In this document: positions 8,230 through 17,292 of the stretch, piece by piece | How the letters are laid out: each line of letters begins with the position of its first letter | How positions within the stretch are numbered: the stretch's first letter is position 1 | Assembly (NCBI RefSeq): GCF_002368415.1 | Contig: NZ_AP018290.1 | Location: 1,491,470 to 1,555,469, forward strand | Direction: 5' to 3' | Origin: Calothrix sp. NIES-4105 | Lineage (GTDB): Bacteria > Cyanobacteriota > Cyanobacteriia > Cyanobacteriales > Nostocaceae | Length of the DNA stretch: 64,000 bases | The notes under the pieces: generated by a model | What the model saw: the letters and a program-made list of their open reading frames with translations, nothing else | The model's database searches: none | What the model was told of the DNA's origin: nothing | Position numbers and translations under genes: made by a program

Positions 8230-8371
8230 AAAACCTCCGTTCATGCTTTGTTGCTTCCCGCGCGCTGATAATCCGATACAGCCATCTCGGTCGGTATGAG
8301 TTATAACACTCGACCACAGCATGAATCAGCATTTCAAAGTACACAATACGTGTCAAAACAATATCCGTCAC
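8213..8371 (-). pseudogene. C-terminal remnant of a BrnT-type (DUF497) toxin
   Basis: The minus-strand frame ends RIISAREATKHERRFYEEGE and then a stop, which is the conserved C-terminus of BrnT ribonuclease toxins (RIISARxAT-x-x-E-x-x-x-YE). The N-terminal WDxxK region is missing upstream, so only about 50 codons remain. It overlaps the start of the frameshifted antitoxin, so both halves of one module have decayed together. Confidence 0.55.
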
Positions 8372-8437
8372 AAGCAATTAGGGTTTGCAATACAATTATA
8401 TTAATTTGAGAATAATGGAAAAACGGAGAAAAACACT

Positions 8438-9310
8438 ATGACTACAAGCATTGAGTGCGAGCTACCACTCTCCCCTTTCCCAGACCATACTCAATTACCA
8501 GATTCAGATGGAACTTTTACAAACAATTTTTATAAGCATCCCCAAAGTCTCATTTTAACAGACTCAATTGGCCCGGTTTTAGAAAAAATTCATCCTGATG
8601 GTCAATATGCTATCGGGCAAGATTGTGGAATTTACTGGAGAGAAACTGATCCCCCAGAAAAAGGTGCTGAGGCGCCTGATTGGTTTTATGTTGGTAATGT
8701 GCCTCCAACTTTAGATGGGCAAATTCGACGCTCCTATGTACTTCGACGAGAATATATTTCTCCTTTGATAGCATTAGAGTTTGCGAGTGGAGATGGTTCA
8801 GAAGAAAGAGACGCAACTCCTTTGTCTTTCAGCGACGAAGGCAAAAAAATTAAACCAGGCAAGTTTTGGGTTTATGAACGTATTATCCATATTACTTATT
8901 ATGGTATCTATGAAATCGCAACTGGTAAACTCGAAGTTTATAACTTGATTAACGGTTCCTATCATAAAATGCAACCAAACGCACAAGGGCGTTATTTGAT
9001 TGAGCAATTGGGAGTAGAATTAGGTTTATGGCATGGAACTTATCAAAATCAAACTCAGCTTTGGCTACGTTGGTGGGATACAGAAGGTAATTTATTACTG
9101 ATTGGTAGCGAGCGTGCCGAAATTGAGCGTGAGCGTGCCGAAATTGAGCGTGAGCGTGCTGAAACTGAGCGTGAGCGTGCCGAAATTGCAGAAAAAGCAC
9201 AGCGAGATGCAATTCCCCGACTACTTGGGTTGGGCTTAACTATTGAACAAGTTGCATCCACGCTCTCTTTGCCTGTCCAAGAAGTTAGGTCATTTTGCGA
9301 CAATTTATAA
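8438..9310 (+). CDS. Uma2-family (DUF820) protein with an E-R-E-R-A repeat tail
   Basis: 290 residues. The Uma2 core runs from about 50 to 215 (DCGIYWRETDPPEKGAEAPDWFYVG, ISPLIALEFASGDG, GKFWVYERIIHITYYGIYE). It is followed by a charged helix made of four near-perfect heptads of the type RAEIERE (about 226-250), encoded by tandem 21-base repeats, and a short C-terminal helix (IPRLLGLGLTIEQVASTLSLPVQEVRSF). Such tails often mimic the end of Rpn/PDDEXK proteins. The role is unknown. ATG at 8438 is preceded by GGAGAAAAACACT. Confidence 0.8.
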   Translation: MTTSIECELPLSPFPDHTQLPDSDGTFTNNFYKHPQSLILTDSIGPVLEKIHPDGQYAIGQDCGIYWRETDPPEKGAEAPDWFYVGNVPPTLDGQIRRSYVLRREYISPLIALEFASGDGSEERDATPLSFSDEGKKIKPGKFWVYERIIHITYYGIYEIATGKLEVYNLINGSYHKMQPNAQGRYLIEQLGVELGLWHGTYQNQTQLWLRWWDTEGNLLLIGSERAEIERERAEIERERAETERERAEIAEKAQRDAIPRLLGLGLTIEQVASTLSLPVQEVRSFCDNL

Positions 9311-9391
9311 TACAAAACTCCCTAGGTGTCTCGCCTGTGCTATTGTCAGATGAGACACCGTGAGCTTACGGTTTTCCTGCTTGAAAGGGAT

Positions 9392-10090
9392 TTATCGTTT
9401 CACTGTGGTAGCAGATTGATTAAATAATAAATCGCGCGCAAGTTCTGGAGCAATTTGCTGATTACCAAATGCTTCGGCTTTTTCATAAGCTCGAATAGTT
9501 GCTGGGCGCCCTTTTATTGCTTCAAACCAGCGTTGCAGGTTGGGAAAGTTTTCCAGTTTCTGCCCTTGACGTTCGTAAGGTACAATCCAGGGATAGCTGG
9601 CAATATCCGCAATTGAGTAATCTCCCGCTAAAAATTCGCGGTTGCTCAGTCGCTTATCCATAACAGCATATAAACGTCCTGTTTCATTGACATAGCGATT
9701 TACTGCATAAGGAATTTTTTCAGGAGCATATAGGCTGAAATGATGATTTTGCCCTGCCATTGGTCCGAGTCCTCCCATTTGCCAAAATAGCCATTGCAGG
9801 ACTTCCGCGCGACCTCGAATATCTGCTGGAATTAATTTCCCGGTTTTGTCTGCTAAATACTCTAAAATTGCACCAGACTCGAAAATCGAAATAGGTTCGC
9901 CACCATCAGCTGGTTCGCGGTCAACAATTGCAGGTATACGATTGTTAGGAGCTATTTCTAAAAATTCTGGTTTAAACTGTTCCCCTTTACCTATATTGAC
10001 GGGAATGAGATTATAGGGTAATTCAACTTCTTCTAAGAATATAGTAATTTTGTGTCCGTTGGGCGTAGTCCAATAGTAAAGGTCAATCAT
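9392..10090 (-). CDS. Nu-class glutathione S-transferase (YfcG/YghU-like)
   Basis: 232 residues. The N-terminal thioredoxin fold begins MIDLYYWTTPNGHKITIFLEE, where the T-x-N-G-x-K segment (residues 9-14) is the glutathione site of Nu-class enzymes such as E. coli YfcG. It continues with cis-Pro IPAIV (about 55) and ES(G)AI (about 73). The helical C-terminal domain holds FLAGDYSIADIASYPWI (the N-capping box typical of GSTs). Known Nu-class members act as disulfide-bond reductases or organic peroxide reductases using glutathione. It is monocistronic and divergent from the catalase-like gene to its right, which fits a shared redox theme. Confidence 0.85.
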   Translation of the reverse strand: MIDLYYWTTPNGHKITIFLEEVELPYNLIPVNIGKGEQFKPEFLEIAPNNRIPAIVDREPADGGEPISIFESGAILEYLADKTGKLIPADIRGRAEVLQWLFWQMGGLGPMAGQNHHFSLYAPEKIPYAVNRYVNETGRLYAVMDKRLSNREFLAGDYSIADIASYPWIVPYERQGQKLENFPNLQRWFEAIKGRPATIRAYEKAEAFGNQQIAPELARDLLFNQSATTVKR

Positions 10091-10271
10091 GAATATTTAC
10101 CCTGTATATTTTAGGTTCAGTAATTGAGTGTTTAAAGTCAATGATTAATGATGTTTAACTAATAATCAATCAAAATATCTCTACCCACAGATACAATTCG
10201 ACTGCCGCTCGTATTTTCGCTTATGGTAGGGTAAGGGTGTTTGGTATTTTTAACAAACAAGGAAGATCACC

Positions 10272-11255
10272 ATGAGTAATTTACCTAGTAACGAAGTTAT
10301 TGACCAAATTATTGAAGGCGCCGTTACTGAACAAGCTACGAAGGCGCCGGGGTTGCGGCAAGTACACGCTAAAAGTCATGGGTGTGTATGGGGAGAATTT
10401 ACAATTGCTGATGATATTCCAGAAAACCTGCAAATTGGTATTTTTAGCACCGTCAAGACCTACCCAATCTGGGCACGGTTTTCTAATGCATCTAGTCCCT
10501 TAAGTCAGGGAGGGTTACAATCGGACACAATCCCCGATGTTAAAGGTTTCGCGATTAAACTTATGCAGGTGGAGGGAAAGAAGGTACTGGAGGATGAACC
10601 AAGCACTCAGGACTTTGTAATGATTAACCATCCCGTTTTCTTTGTGCGGGAAGCTGAGGGTTATATTCGTCTGGCAGAAATCGGTGCAGGCAAACTTCCA
10701 CCTGAATCTATGGCATATGAGTTTGGAATTATCCAACAGATGAAAGCGAAGAAAATCCTTAATCCTCTTTTCATTCAGTATTGGAGTGCCACCCCATACC
10801 GTCTTGGAACAAATGTAATTAGATATTCTGCTAAACCGCAGGGTGTAGATGCTGCTGATGCGCCAATCCCTGATTCTGATCATTATTTACGCGAAGCGCT
10901 GAAAAATACTCTTACCATTGAGAAACAGGATATAAATTTTGATTTTTTGATTCAATTTCAACCCGATAATGACCCGAAATGGGTTGATGATCCTACGCTC
11001 CCGTGGGATGAAACGATTTCTCCATATATTAAAGTGGCAACTATAAAAATTCCAGCCCAGGAATTTGATACCCGTGAGCGCAAACAGTTCGATGAAAGTC
11101 TTTCTTTCACACCTTGGCACACTCTGCCACAACACGAGCCATTAGGTAGCGTTAATGCACCTCGATTGAAGTTATATCAAACTATTGCTAGAAATCGCAG
11201 GGAGCATAATCATCAGGCAATTACTGAGCCGCAACCTTGGGTAAGTTCGTCTTAA
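10272..11255 (+). CDS. Small catalase-related heme protein
   Basis: 327 residues against about 480 for a true catalase. The distal-heme segment RQVHAKSHGCVWGEFTIADD carries the catalytic His, and FSTVKTYPIWARFSNASS and DVKGFAIKLMQ follow the catalase core order. TQDFVMINHPVFFVREAEGY matches the substrate-channel strand. Short catalase-like proteins of this type occur in cyanobacteria and are often linked to lipid hydroperoxide metabolism, but the substrate here is not known. It has a good ribosome site (AAGGAAG) before the ATG at 10272. Its last 35 bases overlap the convergent MFS gene. Confidence 0.75.
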   Translation: MSNLPSNEVIDQIIEGAVTEQATKAPGLRQVHAKSHGCVWGEFTIADDIPENLQIGIFSTVKTYPIWARFSNASSPLSQGGLQSDTIPDVKGFAIKLMQVEGKKVLEDEPSTQDFVMINHPVFFVREAEGYIRLAEIGAGKLPPESMAYEFGIIQQMKAKKILNPLFIQYWSATPYRLGTNVIRYSAKPQGVDAADAPIPDSDHYLREALKNTLTIEKQDINFDFLIQFQPDNDPKWVDDPTLPWDETISPYIKVATIKIPAQEFDTRERKQFDESLSFTPWHTLPQHEPLGSVNAPRLKLYQTIARNRREHNHQAITEPQPWVSSS

Positions 11256-12495
11256 TCTTAATCCAGCTTGTCAAAAGTGGTAACTGTCGAGCAAACCAAA
11301 TTGATTCTAAAAGGCAAATAATACCACTGGCAATTACTGTATTTGGGGCGCCGATATATTGTGCTAAACTACCAGCGATCAAACTACTTAAGGGTAGCGT
11401 ACCAATTATAGATAGAGAATAAAGACTCATTACTCTACCCCGCTTATCGTCTTCAACTAAGGTTTGGACGATGGTGTTACCGCAAGATACCAAAAGCATT
11501 CCGGCGCCACCAATTATTACTAGAATTAATAACGAAAGCCAGACTTGTCTAGATAGTGCAAAAGCAATTAACCCAATTCCGCTTATAGCTGGACACAATG
11601 CCATCAACTTTTCTAAACCCAATACTTGCCGACGCAGGCTAAGATAAAGACAGCCAACAACTGAACCTACAGAACCTGCTGCACTCAAAAAACCCATTGT
11701 ATCTCCACCACCTTTGAGAATATCAGATGCAAAGATGGGAAATAACGCCACGTGGGCAACACCTACTAAACCATTTAACGCCAACAGTAACAAGATGGCA
11801 CGAATTGGCAAAACATTATATATATAGCTGAATCCTTCTTGCAATTTTTGCCAAGTATTGCTCCCTGATACATCTAACTTTGCAGTCGGCGCCAGTCTCA
11901 TTAAAATGAGCGTTAATAATGCCACAACGTAACTCAAACTATCATAAAGAAAGCAGTAGTTGGCGCCCAACTTGGCAAGTAATAAACCTCCAATTGCAGG
12001 CCCGATTAACATAGAACTACTAAGCATGGCAGAATAAAGGGCGATAGCGTTGTTTAGATGGTCACGATTATCAACTGTTTCAATTACAATCGCATACCTC
12101 ACAGGCATATCTAAACCCTTTAACAATCCTCCCCAGATACTGAAAGTCATCAGCCACCAAAAATTTACCAATTGTAAAAAGGATAGTGTCGTTAAAATTA
12201 GGGAAGCGACCGTTCCTAGCACTTGCACCACTATCAGCAAGTCGCGCTTACTCCAACGGTCACTCAAAACCCCTGAAAACGGCGCAAGAATTAATGTAGG
12301 CAAAAATTGTAGAAACCCGTTTAAACCAAGCAACCAAGCAGAACCCGTCAGGGTATAAATTAACCAGGAAATCGTTACCTGGGTCATAAACGTGCCTGAC
12401 AGCGACAGTGTTTGTCCACTAAAGAAGAGTCGAAAGTTACGCGATTGGAATGCAGGTAGATATAAATAAATATTATTTTTTAGCCAGCGTCTCAA
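11221..12495 (-). CDS. MFS transporter (EntS/MFS_3-like)
   Basis: 424 residues with 12 predicted membrane segments. The start NFRLFFSGQTLSLSGTFMTQVTISWLIYTLTGSAW and the loop 2-3 motif GVLSDRWSKRDLL are typical of the MFS_3/EntS branch, which includes siderophore and multidrug exporters. The second half-domain carries the equivalent loop DDKRGRVMSLYSL. The substrate is unknown. It is convergent with the catalase-like gene, overlapping by 35 bases, so the two transcripts are antisense at their ends. Confidence 0.85.
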   Translation of the reverse strand: MRRWLKNNIYLYLPAFQSRNFRLFFSGQTLSLSGTFMTQVTISWLIYTLTGSAWLLGLNGFLQFLPTLILAPFSGVLSDRWSKRDLLIVVQVLGTVASLILTTLSFLQLVNFWWLMTFSIWGGLLKGLDMPVRYAIVIETVDNRDHLNNAIALYSAMLSSSMLIGPAIGGLLLAKLGANYCFLYDSLSYVVALLTLILMRLAPTAKLDVSGSNTWQKLQEGFSYIYNVLPIRAILLLLALNGLVGVAHVALFPIFASDILKGGGDTMGFLSAAGSVGSVVGCLYLSLRRQVLGLEKLMALCPAISGIGLIAFALSRQVWLSLLILVIIGGAGMLLVSCGNTIVQTLVEDDKRGRVMSLYSLSIIGTLPLSSLIAGSLAQYIGAPNTVIASGIICLLESIWFARQLPLLTSWIKIKTNLPKVAAQ

Positions 12496-13082
12496 TTGTG
12501 GATGCCTCCAAGCGTATAATCCGTCACCTTCAGTATGCCCTATCTCATTTAATAATGCTTCAACCTAACTTAGAAACGATTCCAAAGTTATAAACATTGT
12601 TATTTCTATCTCAAACTTTAGTATGACTCTTTTCTATAGAGAGAATATCATCTTTATTCCCAATGCATGGTGTAAGCAGGCAAGGATGCCCACCTCACAA
12701 GATAAAGGGCTTTATAAGGCTATAGTATAAATTGTAAAAAATTAGTTAAATTTGACCAGATTTGGGCAATAATATCTGGCAACAAAGTATTGTTGGTGAT
12801 ATAATATATATATCAAGTTTCCAAGATATCATGAACAATCTCATCAATGCAAATTCAGCTTTTTGACCTGGTGACGAAAGCGGATATAGGGAATGCTAAT
12901 CGTCCTAAATCTGGCTGGCTTTATAAGTATTAGATAAATTGCATAACTCAAATCTGTGAAAATATACGTTTTACAAAAGAAATTTCATCTTTTGTAAGAG
13001 TTTTGTGCAATTATTCAACAGATTTTCGGGCTTTATGCCGGAATTGAAAGTGAATACTGTAGTATCTCCATCATACAAAATT
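12496..13082. other. Intergenic stretch without a clear gene
   Basis: AT-rich. A short frame at 12848-12934 encodes MQIQLFDLVTKADIGNANRP and ends GWLYKY; it could be a leftover of a larger gene but has no recognised relative. Otherwise nothing is supported. Confidence 0.35.
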
Positions 13083-13331
13083 ATGAACACTATTACAATC
13101 CAATTCGCTGGCTTTTGCGCTCAATCTCCAAAATATACATTTAACTCGCGCGTTGCAATGAAAAGTAATTGTAAACCGAGTAAGTGGGCTATCGGTCGAG
13201 TTACAGGATTACGCATTGATGATGATAATAATTGGAATTATACGATAGTTTTCGATTATCCACAAGGTTATAGCGACGAGCTAAGAGAAGATGAATTAGC
13301 AAGCGAAGATGAGTTAGTTTGTTTAAATTAA
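13083..13331 (+). CDS. Hypothetical protein, small beta-rich
   Basis: 82 residues from the ATG at 13083; a longer version could begin at a GTG at 13005. The sequence ITIQFAGFCAQSPKYTFNSR followed by WAIGRVTGLRIDDDNNWNYTI and an acidic tail (ELREDELASEDEL) suggests a small SH3-like beta barrel of the sort seen in uncharacterised cyanobacterial proteins. I do not recognise a family with confidence. No operon partners. A CTTTGTG-type dispersed repeat follows directly. Confidence 0.45.
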   Translation: MNTITIQFAGFCAQSPKYTFNSRVAMKSNCKPSKWAIGRVTGLRIDDDNNWNYTIVFDYPQGYSDELREDELASEDELVCLN

Positions 13332-13340
13332 GCTTATTCT

Positions 13341-13400
13341 GTTTCTTTGTGCCCTTTGTGCCTTTGTGGTTTATTTAATGAACCACAAAGAAGACAAAAG
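13341..13400. repeat. CACAAAGG-type dispersed repeat pair (convergent)
   Basis: TTTGTGCCCTTTGTG and CCTTTGTGG are followed by the opposite-orientation copy GAACCACAAAGAAG. It lies between two convergent genes and could act as a terminator-like hairpin: CCACAAAG pairs with CTTTGTGG. Confidence 0.5.
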
Positions 13401-13408
13401 GGAATACA

Positions 13409-14446
13409 CTAAGGCGCCTGCTGTCCAATAAACTCAAGGCTTCCCAGATTCCATGTATACTCTTTCATATCGCTAGGCCAAGGAACTTCATTAACTTTGG
13501 CTATTTCTAAGGTGTTTTGGTAAATTTTGTTGTACAAAGCTGGAAAATCACCTATTTGAATATTGTTTTTAATGAAGGTTTGACGCAGCAGTTGTGTTGT
13601 GTACATCATATTATGAGCTTCAAAGCTGCCTTCGGGAAATATTCGGTCGAATATTAAAAACTTTATATCTTCTCGATGAAGTTTAATTGCTTTTTGCGGT
13701 GTAATTCCAAAGTTATTAGGTACAACATCTCCATCAATGTAAACCATAATATAACTTGGTCCTTTCACCCAGTTTAAATAACCGTTTCCAAAAGCAAAAA
13801 TATTTATCAACTGCGAAGCGCGCTTTTCCCACTTCTTCTCTTGAAGTCGGCGCCCTTTAAAGTCAAATATCCCCGCACGCGCATCTACATACTTCCTTTT
13901 TGCAACTCTAAGACCTCTTGCTAGTAAAATAGTACCATGACTATCTCCTGATATATTAAGAATTGTGTTAGAGGTAATGGCATAATTAGTTAAAATAGCC
14001 GTATTGCTAATCACTGGACTGCCAGATAAATTCAAACGGTCTAATCCTGCATTTATCCAATCAAGCTTTTTATTAATAAAAGAAATAATCGGATGCATCT
14101 TTAGATAAGATGAGTTGTTTAAATTTGCAATACCTGTTTCAAGCGTATGTGCATATCTACGACTTCGCTTTGAAGACTCGCTTTCGCGTTGCCCTAAGCC
14201 AGAAATAAATACTGCATACAACTCGCGCTTATCGTTTTCCGGATAATAAACTATTTGGTTTGTAATTACACCAAAAGGATTTCCAGACGCAATTACGGTG
14301 TTAAAGTCGAAAACCTGCTCTGTCTCAGGATTTTGCAACTGTCCGTCAAATTTTTTATCAGGAAATATAGCTTCTAGAGGCCAGCGCCACCATCTTGAGT
14401 CAACTTGTTCTGCTTTTCCTTCGTTCATATATACTGAAGTTTTCAA
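13409..14446 (-). CDS. Hypothetical protein with a possible alpha/beta-hydrolase elbow
   Basis: 345 residues, soluble. The central segment ILNISGDSHGTILLARGLRVA resembles a strand-elbow-helix with G-D-S-H-G in the place of the serine-hydrolase G-x-S-x-G. The N-terminal part contains YYPENDKRELYAVFISGLGQ. I do not recognise a named family, and catalytic Asp/His partners cannot be assigned. It is a single gene on the minus strand. If it is a hydrolase, possible substrates include lipids or peptides, but this is only a structural guess. Confidence 0.5.
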   Translation of the reverse strand: MKTSVYMNEGKAEQVDSRWWRWPLEAIFPDKKFDGQLQNPETEQVFDFNTVIASGNPFGVITNQIVYYPENDKRELYAVFISGLGQRESESSKRSRRYAHTLETGIANLNNSSYLKMHPIISFINKKLDWINAGLDRLNLSGSPVISNTAILTNYAITSNTILNISGDSHGTILLARGLRVAKRKYVDARAGIFDFKGRRLQEKKWEKRASQLINIFAFGNGYLNWVKGPSYIMVYIDGDVVPNNFGITPQKAIKLHREDIKFLIFDRIFPEGSFEAHNMMYTTQLLRQTFIKNNIQIGDFPALYNKIYQNTLEIAKVNEVPWPSDMKEYTWNLGSLEFIGQQAP

Positions 14447-14665
14447 TTATACTATTTTTATTTTAAGTACGATTTTACAAAATTCTATAACGTGCATAGT
14501 ATCGCGTTTCAGCGCACGATACTGAAAAATACAAACTTGTTCATGCTTTTCCGGAATTGGTTGTTTAATCATTGGTTACATAAATAACGACAACGAGCTT
14601 ACCTGCACAAATATTAAAGGTAGGCATCTATATATAAATCAACCAAAGTAACTAAGGAAATTATT

Positions 14666-15016
14666 ATGTCTGACTTAACAAATTCTTTAACATCACAAAA
14701 TCAACCTGACTCAACAAATTCTTCAACACCACCACAAAATCAACCTGACTCAACAAATCCTTTAACACCACCACCCATTCAACCTCAAAGCGCTACACCT
14801 AAATTTAACCTTAAGAATGCAATTGTCAAAAACTGGAAGACTACTACTGTTGGTGTAGTTATCTCTTTCACTGGGTTTGTCTCTTTTTCACCTGATACCT
14901 TCGGTGGAGAGAAGGCGCCTTTTGTACAGGTATGTAAGTATGTAACCTCCGGTGGACTTGCAGCATTAGGTATTAGCTCGAAAGACTATAACGTTACAGG
15001 TGGTAATGGTAGTTAA
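14666..15016 (+). CDS. Small membrane protein with Pro/Gln/Asn repeats (holin-like?)
   Basis: 116 residues. Residues 1-48 are low-complexity, built from imperfect repeats of the type NQPDSTN-x-x-TPP encoded by tandem 36- to 39-base DNA repeats. Then IVKNWKTTTVGVVISFTGFV begins a hydrophobic segment, followed by VCKYVTSGGLAALGISSKDYNVTGG. W-K-T-T before a membrane helix and a KD-x-NVTGG ending resemble small phage or prophage membrane proteins of holin type, but no other phage gene is nearby. A ribosome site (AAGGAAA) precedes the ATG. Confidence 0.5.
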   Translation: MSDLTNSLTSQNQPDSTNSSTPPQNQPDSTNPLTPPPIQPQSATPKFNLKNAIVKNWKTTTVGVVISFTGFVSFSPDTFGGEKAPFVQVCKYVTSGGLAALGISSKDYNVTGGNGS

Positions 15017-15118
15017 ATGAAACCACTCTTCAAAAAATGCCTTTTTCGGTTCTGTGCTGCCGAGCGTGGAAACGAAAATGTGCAAAAATTGAAGTACTTA
15101 GTTTCGATTTGAAGTAAA

Positions 15119-15781
15119 ATGGCAAATTATTTAGTCACAGGCGCCAATCGAGGTATTGGTTTAGAGTACTGCCGTCAACTAAAAGAGCGAGGAGACACTG
15201 TAATTGCTATTTGTCGTTCTGCTTGTGATGAGTTAAAAAATCTGGGTGTGCAAATTGAATCAAATATAGATATTACGGACGATGCATCGGTGAATGATTT
15301 AGTTCATAGATTAAAGGGTTTGCATCTTGATGTTTTGATTAACAACGCTGGTATTATAGAAGAACGATCTAGTATTGACAATTTAAACTTTGAAAGCATT
15401 CGGCGCCAGTTTGAAGTTAATGCTTTGGGAACTCTCAGAGTTACAGGTGCCTTGCTACCGAATTTGAAGAATGGCTCGAAAATAATAATCATGACAAGCC
15501 GTATGGGTTCTATCGAAGATAACACTTCGGGAGGTTCATACGGCTATCGCATGTCGAAAGTAGCAGTATCAATGGCAGGAAAATCTTTATCTCTTGATTT
15601 AAAACCAAAAGGTATTGCGGTTGCTATCCTACATCCCGGACTTGTACAAACTCGCATGACTGGTTTTAGCGGTATCACTACAAGTGAGTCAGTTCAAGGA
15701 CTGCTAAAACGTATTGATGAATTAAATTTAGATAATACAGGCACCTTCTGGCATAGTAACGGCGAAATATTACCTTGGTAA
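15119..15781 (+). CDS. Short-chain dehydrogenase/reductase (SDR)
   Basis: 220 residues with the classical SDR signature: the cofactor loop TGANRGIG (7-14), NNAG (about 75-78), catalytic Ser in IIMTSRMGS (about 124-130) and the YGYRMSK active-site Tyr/Lys (about 141-147). LHPGLVQTRM follows, as in many SDRs. The substrate is not predictable; related small SDRs include C-factor-like and carbonyl reductases. It follows a 100-base gap after the small membrane protein, and a hairpin lies just behind its stop. Confidence 0.85.
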   Translation: MANYLVTGANRGIGLEYCRQLKERGDTVIAICRSACDELKNLGVQIESNIDITDDASVNDLVHRLKGLHLDVLINNAGIIEERSSIDNLNFESIRRQFEVNALGTLRVTGALLPNLKNGSKIIIMTSRMGSIEDNTSGGSYGYRMSKVAVSMAGKSLSLDLKPKGIAVAILHPGLVQTRMTGFSGITTSESVQGLLKRIDELNLDNTGTFWHSNGEILPW

Positions 15782-16241
15782 ATAAAAAAGCCGCGAAAAC
15801 AAAGCTTCGCGACTTTCGGTGTGGTGTGAGGAGTTTAACTATCCATTATCATAAAGGTTCATCTGAGGGGTGACATACCTCGTAACAGTTTTGGTAACAA
15901 GATTTTTTCTGAAATTTGGCGCCATATCTATATATATAAATGTAGAGACGCGATATATCGCGTCTCCGGTAAACCACGTCTCTTACATTTTTTGTTTAGA
16001 ACAATAAAGTTCTTGAGCGTCAACCAAAAATCACCTTAGTGGTGAATGTGTGTGTACCCCAAAAGTAAAAACCGTGGCTTTTGGGAGGGGTCCACGGCCT
16101 TTGGGGTAATGTGAGAAGCATAACTAGAATTCATAATAAACTTATAAATTAGAGCAACGGCGCCGGTAACAGTTTTGGTAACGGAGACTCAAAAACACCT
16201 CTAAAGTGTATAAACCTATCCTTTACAATAGTTTACATGAA
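15782..16241. other. Structured intergenic region with two repeated hairpin units
   Basis: Three structures are visible. A hairpin at 15788-15815 has arms AAGCCGCGAA and TTCGCGACTT. A perfect 22-base palindrome lies at 15945-15966 (GAGACGCGATA plus its complement). A nested hairpin at 16056-16107 has an outer stem ACCCCAAA/TTTGGGGT and an inner stem CCGTGG/CCACGG, preceded by a small TCACC/GGTGA hairpin at 16031-16045. The first and third are each followed by GTGAG(G/A)AG and, 70-80 bases later, by GTAACAGTTTTGGTAAC (near 15881 and 16164). The region looks duplicated. No gene is seen. Confidence 0.5.
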
Positions 16242-17228
16242 CTAAATCAGCGCTCCAGAACAACTCGAACCACTTCCAGCAGTACAGCCATAACAGTAAG
16301 CTGCTGTTTGAACTTCGTTTATCAAGTCTAAGTTGTTTGTCTCAAGTAACTTAGCAACTGTCACAGCTTCCCCATCCTTGGTTTTTGCGGGGAGATTCAT
16401 CATTTGGTTAAAGTCGCAATCGTAAATATTACCCTTATAATCAATAGATATTTCGTCACGACACATCAAGTTTCCTACTGTGTCTGAGTTATAATGTAAT
16501 TCCATAAATTCTAAGTAGGGTGTGTATAGCTTTTTACGCTCTAAATGTAATTTTGTTCTCCCGACTGGTAAGTTTGTGATTGTAAATAAATTATTGAAGA
16601 CAATATTAAAATTGTTTTTCAAAAAAACTTTGTAATCATTTTCGAGACTTGCTTGGTTAGGCGCCAGGGAAAATTTTTCTGTGTTAGGTAGCAGAGGGTT
16701 ATACACTAAATCTAAGATTAAGTCAGGTGTCGAAGAGTAACCAAGTCGGTTTAGCCATTGTAGTGCTTGAATAGAAGCGTCAAAAACACCGTTCCCCCGC
16801 ATTTTATCTACATTGTCTGCCATGTAACAGGGTAGTGATGCAACGACTCTAACGTTGTTGTCAACGAAGTATTGAGGAAGGTAGTCAAAACCTGGTTCAA
16901 AATAAATAGTCAAATTTGACCTGACTATGACAGATTTATCGTTTTTTCTAGCTGCTTGAACAAGTTGCTGAAAACCATAATTCATTTCCGGCGCCCCACC
17001 TGTCAAGTCAACGATTTTGATTTGTGGGAATTTTTCAATTAATTCAACTAAAGATTCGCAAATTTCAGGTGATAACTCCTCGGTTCGCTTCGGTCCTGCT
17101 TCAACATGACAATGCGAACAAGCCAAATTACAGCGTTTACCTAAATTAATTTGCAAAACAGTGATTTTCTGCTTTGTTAGAGGTGATTTTAGTTTTTCTT
17201 TGAAGGGTGTGATTTTTGAAGTAATCAT
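16242..17228 (-). CDS. arsS: Arsenosugar biosynthesis radical SAM protein ArsS
   Basis: 328 residues from the ATG at 17228 (a longer frame opens at 17312 but would run over the end of arsM). The radical-SAM cluster motif is CNLACSHCH (C-x3-C-x2-C, about residues 33-40). It is followed by EAGPKRTEELS and the SAM-binding DLTGGAPEMN. The C-terminus has a Cys-rich end (MCRDEIS, YDCDFNQMMNLP, AYCYGCTAGSGSSCSG) that matches ArsS/DUF3641-type proteins. ArsS is thought to attach the SAM-derived 5'-deoxyadenosyl group to dimethylarsenite on the way to arsenosugars. It lies immediately downstream of arsM, forming the usual pair. Confidence 0.88.
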   Translation of the reverse strand: MITSKITPFKEKLKSPLTKQKITVLQINLGKRCNLACSHCHVEAGPKRTEELSPEICESLVELIEKFPQIKIVDLTGGAPEMNYGFQQLVQAARKNDKSVIVRSNLTIYFEPGFDYLPQYFVDNNVRVVASLPCYMADNVDKMRGNGVFDASIQALQWLNRLGYSSTPDLILDLVYNPLLPNTEKFSLAPNQASLENDYKVFLKNNFNIVFNNLFTITNLPVGRTKLHLERKKLYTPYLEFMELHYNSDTVGNLMCRDEISIDYKGNIYDCDFNQMMNLPAKTKDGEAVTVAKLLETNNLDLINEVQTAAYCYGCTAGSGSSCSGALI

Positions 17229-17292
17229 TTTTATTTTAATATAAAATACAAGGTCGCGTTGAAAGGGCTGGGTGGGCAGTGCCCACCTTACT

